DNA of 64,000 nucleotides from positions 1 through 64,000 of the forward strand of contig NZ_JAMOIL010000012.1 in NCBI RefSeq assembly GCF_023656415.1. Reading direction: 5' to 3'. The notes under the pieces were generated by a model. The model saw only the letters and a list, made by a program, of their open reading frames with translations, ran no database searches and was not told the origin of the DNA. The position numbers and the translations under genes are program-made. Origin of the DNA: Nocardioides bruguierae. Lineage in GTDB: Bacteria; Actinomycetota; Actinomycetes; Propionibacteriales; Nocardioidaceae. Positions 50,586-64,000 of the stretch are shown in pieces; position 1 is the stretch's first letter, and the number at the start of each line of letters is the position of its first letter.

Positions 50586-51872
50586 TCAGGAGAAGGGCGG
50601 ACGGTCGTCGAGGCGGACGGAGCCCTTGCCGGCCACTCGCCACAGCCGGGCCGCGGCGTCGCGGTCCTCCTCGGTGACCAGGTTGCCCATCCAGCGCAGG
50701 GCCAGGGTCATCAGCGCCGTGGACCGCATGCCGGCCGGACCCATCCGCGGCAGCACCCACGGCACCGTCACGAAGCCGGCGAGGCGGCGGGCGATGGAGA
50801 AGGCCTCGCCGTAGTGCTCGCGCAGCAGCGCCGGCCAGGCCGACGCGAGCCCGTGGGCGTCGGGGCCCAGGTCGCCCAGCAGGGACGCCACGAACCGGCC
50901 CGTCTCCAGGCCGTAGTCGATGCCCTCGCCGTTGAGCGGGTTGACGCAGCCGGCGGCGTCGCCGATCAGCGCCCAGTTCGGGCCGGCGACGTTGCTGACC
51001 GCGCCGCCCATCGGCAGCAGGGCGGAGGTCGGCATCCGCAGCTCCTCACCGAGGCCGAACTCCGCCCGACGCTGCTCGGCGTAGAAGGCCATCAGCGGCT
51101 TGACCGCGATGTCGGCGGGCCGCTTGGCCGTGGCGAGCGTGCCGACGCCGAGGTTGACCTCCCCGGTGCCGAGCGGGAAGACCCAGCCGTAGCCGGAGAG
51201 CACCTGCCCCTGCTCGTCGCGCAGCTCCAGGTGGGAGCTGATCCAGGGGTCGTCGTGCTTCTCGCTGGTCACGTAGCTGCGCCCGGCCACGCCGTAGACG
51301 GTGTCGCGGTGCCACTCGCGGCCCAGCACCTTGCCCAGGGGCGAGCGGACACCGTCGGCCACCACCAGGCGACGGCAGGCGATCTCGAAGCGCTCGGCCT
51401 CGGCACGGCCGCCGTCCCCTCGTCGCTCGAGGACCACCGCGGCCACCCGGCTCCCGCTCATGCGGACGTCGACGGCGCGGGCGTCCTGGACGTCGACCGC
51501 GCCCGCGTCCACCGCCACCTGGCGCAGGCGGTCGTCGAGCTCGGTGCGCGGCACCGCGCTGCCCCAGTCGGGCAGGTGGCCGCCGGGCCACGGCAGGTGC
51601 AGGGTCTGGCCGAAGCCGTGCGCCCGCAGGCCCTGGTTCACGGTGCGCCCGCGGAGGAAGTCCTCGAGCCCCAGCTGCGCCAGCTCGTGCACGGCGCGCG
51701 GGGTCAGGCCGTCACCGCAGGTCTTGTCCCGCGGGAAGGTGGCCGCGTCAGCGAGCACCACGTCCACGCCGGCGCGGGCCAGCCAGGCCGCCGCCGCCGA
51801 GCCCGCCGGACCTGCCCCGACCACCAGCACGTCGGTCTCGGTGGGGCGGGCGGTCACGGCGGCGCTGCTCAC
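50586..51872 (-). CDS. Geranylgeranyl-reductase-family flavoprotein
   Basis: A 428-residue FAD-dependent reductase. The N-terminal DVLVVGAGPAGSAAAAWLA binds FAD, and CGDGLTPRAV and ALIGDAAGCVNPLNGEGI are family segments. In actinobacteria this family includes the menaquinone beta-isoprene reductase (MenJ type), which saturates one prenyl unit; archaeal-type lipid reduction is the alternative. GTG at 51872 puts the FAD motif close to the N-terminus; ATG at 51911 would add 13 residues. It is followed by the acyltransferase gene. Confidence 0.82.
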   Translation of the reverse strand: MSSAAVTARPTETDVLVVGAGPAGSAAAAWLARAGVDVVLADAATFPRDKTCGDGLTPRAVHELAQLGLEDFLRGRTVNQGLRAHGFGQTLHLPWPGGHLPDWGSAVPRTELDDRLRQVAVDAGAVDVQDARAVDVRMSGSRVAAVVLERRGDGGRAEAERFEIACRRLVVADGVRSPLGKVLGREWHRDTVYGVAGRSYVTSEKHDDPWISSHLELRDEQGQVLSGYGWVFPLGTGEVNLGVGTLATAKRPADIAVKPLMAFYAEQRRAEFGLGEELRMPTSALLPMGGAVSNVAGPNWALIGDAAGCVNPLNGEGIDYGLETGRFVASLLGDLGPDAHGLASAWPALLREHYGEAFSIARRLAGFVTVPWVLPRMGPAGMRSTALMTLALRWMGNLVTEEDRDAAARLWRVAGKGSVRLDDRPPFS

Positions 51873-51994
51873 GCCCCCGATTCTGGCAGGTGCCCCCAGT
51901 CGGGAGGTCATACGGGGCGGGACGTCAGACGGGGCGGACGTCCACTCCCTCGGATGGATGACGTCCGCGCCCGCACAGGGCTCCGGACGCGGAA

Positions 51995-52028
51995 CGGCCC
52001 CGCCCCCACCGGAGTGGGAGCGGGGCCG
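51995..52028 (-). terminator. Terminator after rpoC
   Basis: A 14-base-pair stem with one mismatch (51995-52008 with 52015-52028) and a 6-base loop lies 12 bases after the rpoC stop. There is no U tract. It separates rpoBC from the flavoprotein genes. Confidence 0.8.
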
Positions 52029-52040
52029 CTCTGAGTGACG

Positions 52041-55907
<3,867 letters not shown>

Positions 55908-55963
55908 GGTGGCTGATGTCCTTCGTTAGAACGGAATGTTGCTGGGTGAAGGGGACTGAGGGT

Positions 55964-55996
55964 GGTGCCGGGCGGGAGTCTCACCCGCCCGGCACC
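55964..55996 (-). terminator. Perfect hairpin between rpoB and rpoC
   Basis: GGTGCCGGGCGGG (55964-55976) and its exact complement (55984-55996) form a 13-base-pair stem with a 7-base loop, eight bases after the rpoB stop. It could be an attenuator or processing site that sets the rpoB to rpoC ratio, since rpoC has no clear promoter of its own. Confidence 0.7.
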
Positions 55997-56004
55997 TCAC
56001 CGGC

Positions 56005-59469
<3,465 letters not shown>

Positions 59470-59633
59470 GAGTCATCCTTCGACAGGTCAGCTCATCGAA
59501 TGGCGCCACCCCCCACTCAGAGAGCCACCGGGCAGGCTGTCGAGCATTTGAGGGCAGGCGCAAAGCGCAACAGTACCCGAACGCACGACGCCCCACAACA
59601 TCGAGGAGGGGGCCCGGTAGCCCCGTCGGAAAG

Positions 59634-59662
59634 ATGATGCGGGCACCGGGCACCCCGGTCAA
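59634..59662 (-). promoter_or_regulatory. Possible rpoB promoter
   Basis: On the minus strand TTGACC (59657-59662) is followed after 17 bases by CATCAT (59634-59639), about 165 bases before the rpoB TTG. The -10 matches four of six bases. The gap 59470-59762 holds no gene; the rest is leader and the mce terminator. Confidence 0.4.
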
Positions 59663-59721
59663 GCAGTTCGGCCGAATGGGCGCGCCGTGTCCTGACCGGG
59701 CCGACGCCCCGCCGACCCCCC

Positions 59722-59755
59722 GCCGGCGGACCGCGAGGTCGGTCCGGCAGCCGGC
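59722..59755 (-). terminator. Terminator of the mce operon
   Basis: CGGACCG (59727-59733) and CGGTCCG (59740-59746) form a 7-base-pair inner stem, extended by GCCGG/CCGGC outer bases. It lies eight bases after the last mce-associated stop and ahead of the rpoB promoter. Confidence 0.6.
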
Positions 59756-59762
59756 TCGGAGG

Positions 59763-60590
59763 TCAGTCCGCCAGGGGTGTCGTGGTGATGTCGTCGACCA
59801 GCCACTGGCCGTCGTCGAGCACCATCGTCAGCGTCAGCTGGTCCTGGTAGACGTCCGGCTGCGTGGTCGAGGCGTTGGTGCGCTGCCGGTTGGCGAACAC
59901 GAGCACCTGGACGCGGTCGTCGCCCACCCGCACCAGCGCGGAGTCCACGACCTCGACCGGCCCGACCACCGTCTGGGAGGTGGGGGCGTTCTCCTCCAGC
60001 ACCGCGAACAGCTGGTCGTAGGTCTCGGTGTAGTCGGCGGTGAGGTAGGTCCGCGCCCGGGCGCCGTCCTCCTCCATCGTCCGGTAGTCGTAGGACAGGA
60101 CGGGGCCCACGGCCCGCTCCGCCGCCGCCTGCGCGGCCTGGGCGTCGGCCTCGACCGTGCCCGCGTCGCCGGTGATGACGCGGTGGTGCGGCTGCGCCGC
60201 CACCGCGACCGTGCCGCCCACGCTGAGCGCCGCCAGCAGGGCGAGCACCGCCAGCAGCCAGGCCGGCACCAGCCGGCCCGACGCCGCGGACGCGGGCTCG
60301 GACGCCGGCTCGGAGGTGGGCTCGGAGGTGGGCTCGTGCACGGCCTGCGGCTCCGGTGGCGCCGCCTCGTCCAGCGAATCCACGGGCTCCCCCGCGGCCG
60401 GCGCGAGCGACGCGTCGTACGCGGCGCGGCGCTCGGGGTCCAGGAGCGTCTCGGCGGCCTCGGTGGCGAGCTTCGCCCGACGGTCGCCGGGGTCGAGCTC
60501 GGCCAGGGCCGCCCGCCAGGCGGCGCGCACGTCGTCCGCGCTCGCGCCCGGCTCCACGCCGAGGACGTCGTACCAGGTGGGCCCGCTCAT
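59763..60590 (-). CDS. Mce-associated membrane protein with degenerate J-like domain
   Basis: A 275-residue protein. The N-terminus (TWYDVLGVEPGASADDVRAA, then LLDPERRAAYD, residues 5-62) has the layout of a J domain, but the HPD motif is replaced by LDPGD, so Hsp70 stimulation is unlikely. A Pro/Glu/Ser repeat linker (EPTSEPTSEPASEPAS), one membrane helix (about 105-130) and a C-terminal NTF2-like domain typical of Mce-associated proteins follow. The ATG overlaps the preceding stop as ATGA. Probably a periplasmic accessory of the Mce lipid importer. Confidence 0.75.
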   Translation of the reverse strand: MSGPTWYDVLGVEPGASADDVRAAWRAALAELDPGDRRAKLATEAAETLLDPERRAAYDASLAPAAGEPVDSLDEAAPPEPQAVHEPTSEPTSEPASEPASAASGRLVPAWLLAVLALLAALSVGGTVAVAAQPHHRVITGDAGTVEADAQAAQAAAERAVGPVLSYDYRTMEEDGARARTYLTADYTETYDQLFAVLEENAPTSQTVVGPVEVVDSALVRVGDDRVQVLVFANRQRTNASTTQPDVYQDQLTLTMVLDDGQWLVDDITTTPLAD

Positions 60591-61405
60591 CGGCCGCTCC
60601 CCCCGTCCGTGCTGCTCCCGTCCGTGCTGCTCCCGTCCGTGGGCCCGTCGGTGCCGGCCCCCTCGTCCGCGCTGCCGCCCGCACTGCCGGCCGCGCTGCC
60701 GTCGGTGGTGACGCCGGTGCCGGTGACCGGGCTGAAGGCGTCGACCAGCCACGCCCCGTCGACGAGCCGCAGGGTGACCTCGACCCGGTAGGTGGCGGGC
60801 TCGTCGGAGACCCGCTCGTCCCCGTCGCCGGGATAGGTGTTGGTGAACTCGCCGGCCACCAGCGCGGTGGCCTCGTCGTCGGCCAGCTCCGAGACACCGA
60901 CGGCGTGGACGGTGGTGGTGCGACCCAGCCCCGCCTGGGCCACGGTGGCCTCGGCGATCTGCACCTGGTCGTCGAACTCGGCCGCGAAGCCGGGCGTGAG
61001 CAGCGAGGACACGCCGTCGCGGTAGTCGGGCATGGTGCCGTCGTCGGCGAGGTCCTCGGGGCCGTAGCTGTTGACCCGCGTCATCATCGTGCGGGCCACC
61101 TCGGCCACCTCGTCGCGGCGGACCTGGACCTCGTTGCGCCCGGTGACCAGCGAGGAGACCCGGTCGCCGAGGGGCTCGGTGTCGGGCGTCCTGGTCAGGA
61201 GCAGCCAGGTCAGGACCGCGCCCGAGCCGATGATCAGGAGCACGAGGTCGACGAGCAGGAAGCGGCGCACCAGCAGGGCGGCGCGGGTGGGCGCGGGCCG
61301 CTGCTCGGGGGGCTGCTGGTCGGGCTGCACGGTGAGGTCCTCCTCGGACGTGCGGGTGGGTGCGGTCCGGGTGGAGGCCCGGGAGCCGGTCTGGGTGGTG
61401 GTCAT
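60587..61405 (-). CDS. Mce-associated membrane protein
   Basis: A 272-residue protein. After a disordered cytosolic N-terminus lies one membrane helix (about 45-70, LLVDLVLLIIGSGAVLTWLL), then an exported Mce-associated domain (about 75-235: VAEVARTMMTRVNSYGPEDL, YRVEVTLRLVDGAWLVDAF) and a Gly/Ser/Thr/Asp-rich tail. Such proteins stabilise Mce complexes in mycobacteria. ATG at 61405, seven bases after the MceF-like stop. Confidence 0.78.
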   Translation of the reverse strand: MTTTQTGSRASTRTAPTRTSEEDLTVQPDQQPPEQRPAPTRAALLVRRFLLVDLVLLIIGSGAVLTWLLLTRTPDTEPLGDRVSSLVTGRNEVQVRRDEVAEVARTMMTRVNSYGPEDLADDGTMPDYRDGVSSLLTPGFAAEFDDQVQIAEATVAQAGLGRTTTVHAVGVSELADDEATALVAGEFTNTYPGDGDERVSDEPATYRVEVTLRLVDGAWLVDAFSPVTGTGVTTDGSAAGSAGGSADEGAGTDGPTDGSSTDGSSTDGGSGR

Positions 61406-61412
61406 GGGCCGG

Positions 61413-62699
61413 TCACTCCCCCGCTGGTGTGGCGAGCGCGTCGAGCCAGAGCCAGGACGCGTCCCCGGCCAGGGTGGCGGGGGCCGGGGTGGCGGCGTTG
61501 GCGCCGCCCTGCGGCACACCGCCCCACGTGAGGTCGCCGGTCTCGGGGTCGTAGCTGGCCACGACGCTGTCGGGGTCGTAGGCGGCGGCGGGCCGGTTGA
61601 GGTTCTGCACGCCGCGCGCGTTGCTGGTGCCGGGCCCCTCGGTGCAGCGGGCCTTCGTGTTCATCGGCCGCTCGTCGCGGTCGCTCGGAGTGCGCTTCTG
61701 CGTGCTCTCGTAGCCCCGCTGGCACACCGGGTTGTCGGTGATGATCAGGCCGAAGTGGGCGTTGTAGAGCCCGCTGGTGGGGCTCTTGGACACGACGGTG
61801 AAGCCGCCCTCCACCACGTAGGGGTAGATGACCAGCAGCTGCTCGACCCCGTCGAGGTGCCGGGTCACGACCTGCCCGGTGGTCACCAGGTTGTTGATCA
61901 GGTCGCCCAGCTCCACGCGGTTGTCCTCGATCAGGGTGCGCAGGGCGCGGGCGGCGGGAGAGCCGGCCTTGAGCAGGCGGCGCAGGTCCGGGTCGGCCCC
62001 GGCCAGCGTCGAGGAGAACTGCGAGAGCCGGCGCGCGAAGGTGCGGATGTCCTGCTCGCTCCTCAGTTGGGTGCTCAGCACCGTGTTCGCGTCGCGGATC
62101 AGGTCGGTGGTCACCTGGAAGTTGGCGTCGGCGTCCTCGATGAAGGACGAGCCGGAGTCGATGAGCCGGGAGAGGTCCTCGCCGCTGCCGCCGAACGCGG
62201 CCCCGAGCTCGGTGACCGTGGTGCGCAGGGCGTCGCGGTCGACCGACTGCACGGTGCGGGCCACGTCGCCGAGCAGCTTCTCGGTCGCGATCGGGACGGC
62301 GGTGTCGGCGGTGTCGATCTCCGAGCCCTGCTCCAGGTACGGGTCGCTCTTCGTCTGCGGCTTGAGGTCGACGTACTGCTCACCGACGGCCGAGGCGTTC
62401 GCGACCACCGCCAGCGTGTCCGCCGGGATGGTGTCCCACTTCTTGTCGATCTGCAGGTGGACGTCGACGCCGTCGTCGGTGAGCACCAGGTCGTCGACCC
62501 GGCCGACGGCGACCCCGCGGTAGGTGACCTGGCCGCCGGCGAAGATGCCGCCGGAGGAGGCGAAGTGCGCCACGACCTCGTAGTCGGTGTCGCGGAAGAA
62601 CCGGTCGAGCTGGGCGTAGGTGGCGCCCACGTAGGAGCAGCCGACCAGGGTGATCAGCGCGAAGACGAACAGCTGGATGCGGGTGCGGCGGGTGATCAC
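61413..62699 (-). CDS. Mce family protein (MceF position)
   Basis: A 428-residue Mce substrate-channel subunit. There is one N-terminal membrane helix (about 8-28), an MCE/MlaD domain (about 38-120: YEVVAHFASSGGIFAGGQVTY, ANASAVGEQYVDLKPQ) and a long helical region (120-330). The C-terminal extension has two cysteines. Six such proteins normally assemble into a tube that carries lipids or steroids across the periplasm. The GTG overlaps the preceding stop as GTGA. The last mce gene before the accessory proteins is usually mceF. Confidence 0.85.
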   Translation of the reverse strand: MITRRTRIQLFVFALITLVGCSYVGATYAQLDRFFRDTDYEVVAHFASSGGIFAGGQVTYRGVAVGRVDDLVLTDDGVDVHLQIDKKWDTIPADTLAVVANASAVGEQYVDLKPQTKSDPYLEQGSEIDTADTAVPIATEKLLGDVARTVQSVDRDALRTTVTELGAAFGGSGEDLSRLIDSGSSFIEDADANFQVTTDLIRDANTVLSTQLRSEQDIRTFARRLSQFSSTLAGADPDLRRLLKAGSPAARALRTLIEDNRVELGDLINNLVTTGQVVTRHLDGVEQLLVIYPYVVEGGFTVVSKSPTSGLYNAHFGLIITDNPVCQRGYESTQKRTPSDRDERPMNTKARCTEGPGTSNARGVQNLNRPAAAYDPDSVVASYDPETGDLTWGGVPQGGANAATPAPATLAGDASWLWLDALATPAGE

Positions 62700-64000
62700 C
62701 GGACCTCACCCCCGTCCCTGGTGTCTCGGGTGGTGTCCGGGCTGGTGTCGCTGGTCGTCCCCACCAGGCCGGGCACGAGCAGCGCCACGAGGTCGGCGTC
62801 GTAGAGGGCGGAGAGCTCGCCCATCGTGGGGCCGCGGTCGCCGACCGTCGTCCGTGCCGTGCCCGTCGACGAGCCCGTCGTGGAGCCCCGGGTCTGCTCG
62901 GGGGTGCGCAGCGCGTCGACGCCGGCCCGCCCGAGGCCGGGCAGCGAGATCGAGGGCAGCGGGAGCGGGAGACCGCCGCCGCCACTGCTGGACTCGCCGC
63001 CGCCGGGGTTCGGCAGGCCGGGCAGCTGGTTGAGCAGGGTGCACACGGCGACGTCCTTGTTGCGGGGGCGTGCGCACTCCTCGCGCAGCTCCAGCAGGAG
63101 GCGGGGGGTGGCGAGCACCCGCTGGCAGGCCTCGGAGGTCAGGTCCCCGGAGGCGAGGCACTCGGCGACGAGGTCGAGCACGACCGTCGGGTCGAGGTCC
63201 GAAGGGAGCAGCGTCGGCAGCTCGGTCGGGATGCCGTCGTCCAGGCCCAGGGAGAGGTCGATCTGCATCTCGATGGAGAGGTTGGTGTAGTCGCCCATGT
63301 GCAGGTTGCGCGCGACCTGCGGGTTGCGGCCGACGACCTCGTCCACGAAGGGGTAGGTGAGGAAGACGTTGAACGACTCCACCAGCGAGTCGCCGCTGTT
63401 CGCGAGCTCGGCCAGCACGGGCTGGAGCTGCTCGAGGGTGGCGGTGGTGGACTCCTGGGTGGAGCGGATGACGCGCACGCCGACGTCGCCGAGCCGGTTG
63501 AGCGACCGGAGCATCCTCACGAGGTCCTCGCGCTGGGAGTCCAGCGAGCGCAGGGCGGACGGCAGCTCCTCCAGCGCGGCGTCGATGGAGGGCTGCTGAC
63601 GACGCACCGACCGGGCCAGGCGGTCGATCCGCTCGATCGCGTCCACGATGTCGGCCTTTTTGGTGTCCAGGGTGCGCATCAGCACCCGGATCTGCTCGAG
63701 CACGTCGCGGGTGGTGCCCTCGCGGCCCTCCAACGCCGTGTTCAGCTCGGTGGCGATCGTCTTCAGCTGGGCCACGCCGCCGCCGTTGAGCACCAGGCTC
63801 AGCGCGCCGAGCACCTCCTCGACCTCGGTGTTGCGCCCGGTGGCGTCCAGGCCGATGGCGGCGCCGTCCTCGAGGCTGCCGGTGCCGCCGCCGTCGGGGG
63901 CGTCGAGCTCGACGAACTTCTCGCCGAGCAGGCTGGTCTGGCGGATGCGGGCCACCGCGTCGGCGGGCAGCTCGGTGTCCTCGCGCAGCTCGAGGGTGAC
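62696..64000 (-). CDS. Mce family protein (MceE position), 5' end missing
   Basis: At least 434 codons; the gene runs off the right edge without its start. The visible part opens inside the MCE domain (VTLELREDTELPADAVARIR, then QTSLLGEKFVELDAP). A long alpha-helical region (VLEQIRVLMRTLDTKKADIV) and a Pro/Gly/Ser-rich C-terminus with several Cys follow. By gene order it should be the MceE, often a lipoprotein, but its signal is outside the window. A frame starting at GTG 63955 is a false start inside the domain. Confidence 0.85.
   Translation of the reverse strand, partial: VTLELREDTELPADAVARIRQTSLLGEKFVELDAPDGGGTGSLEDGAAIGLDATGRNTEVEEVLGALSLVLNGGGVAQLKTIATELNTALEGREGTTRDVLEQIRVLMRTLDTKKADIVDAIERIDRLARSVRRQQPSIDAALEELPSALRSLDSQREDLVRMLRSLNRLGDVGVRVIRSTQESTTATLEQLQPVLAELANSGDSLVESFNVFLTYPFVDEVVGRNPQVARNLHMGDYTNLSIEMQIDLSLGLDDGIPTELPTLLPSDLDPTVVLDLVAECLASGDLTSEACQRVLATPRLLLELREECARPRNKDVAVCTLLNQLPGLPNPGGGESSSGGGGLPLPLPSISLPGLGRAGVDALRTPEQTRGSTTGSSTGTARTTVGDRGPTMGELSALYDADLVALLVPGLVGTTSDTSPDTTRDTRDGGEVR

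Overview
The window is about 72-73% G+C, with GTG/TTG starts, 4-base gene overlaps and an actinobacterial gene set: an Mce operon, rpoB starting with TTG, an actinobacterial rRNA leader, and AbiEi/Vsr-like accessory genes. It looks most like a Nocardioidaceae (Nocardioides-type) chromosome. No phage, insertion sequence, CRISPR array or tRNA gene is visible. Names rest on motif recognition, not on database searches.

Region 1 (1-16756, all minus strand) is a nitrogen/C1 catabolic block ending at the 5' end of a 16S rRNA gene. In transcription order it holds: a cupin; two tandem copies of a heme-dependent oxidative N-demethylase module (DmmA-like zinc protein, FMN/2Fe-2S reductase, DUF3445 heme subunit); an ammonium transporter with a 70-residue membrane partner; GlnT with a three-gene N-methylglutamate synthase-like set (class II amidotransferase, GltB3-like, FMN domain); an FAD amine oxidoreductase; an XRE-cupin regulator; and ethanolamine ammonia-lyase EutBC. 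Together they could strip methyl groups from methylated (ethanol)amines, cleave ethanolamine and capture the released amine or ammonia.

Region 2 (16913-24410) has an asymmetric heterodimeric ABC exporter with its TetR regulator and two palindromic operators, pdxH, a citrate synthase 2, and a nuclease-like gene enclosed by two related long palindromes.

Region 3 (24418-37871) is mixed housekeeping and accessory: a secreted M15-like peptidase, SnoaL-like, DUF2252 and GNAT proteins, a zinc-ribbon membrane protein, serC, topoisomerase IB between inverted copies of a repeat, a secreted sialidase/NHL-like protein, a methyltransferase, a GlcD/Fe-S oxidoreductase with a 32-residue membrane protein, and a membrane-anchored GH5-like protein lacking the NEP motif.

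Region 4 (37872-48761, plus strand) is a tightly coupled operon behind a 640-base leader: a small membrane protein, a GspE-N/MshEN-fused cellulose-synthase-like glycosyltransferase, a multi-spanning membrane protein, a Pro/Ala-rich coiled-coil protein, and three exported proteins. One of these is a PstS-like lipoprotein split by a coiled coil. This is the best candidate for an undescribed system: a surface glycan apparatus possibly gated by c-di-GMP.

Region 5 (48781-64000, minus strand) holds a tandem Nudix protein, an acyltransferase-like protein, a geranylgeranyl-reductase-type flavoprotein, rpoC, rpoB, and the end of an mce operon with two Mce-associated proteins. The operon runs off the right edge.
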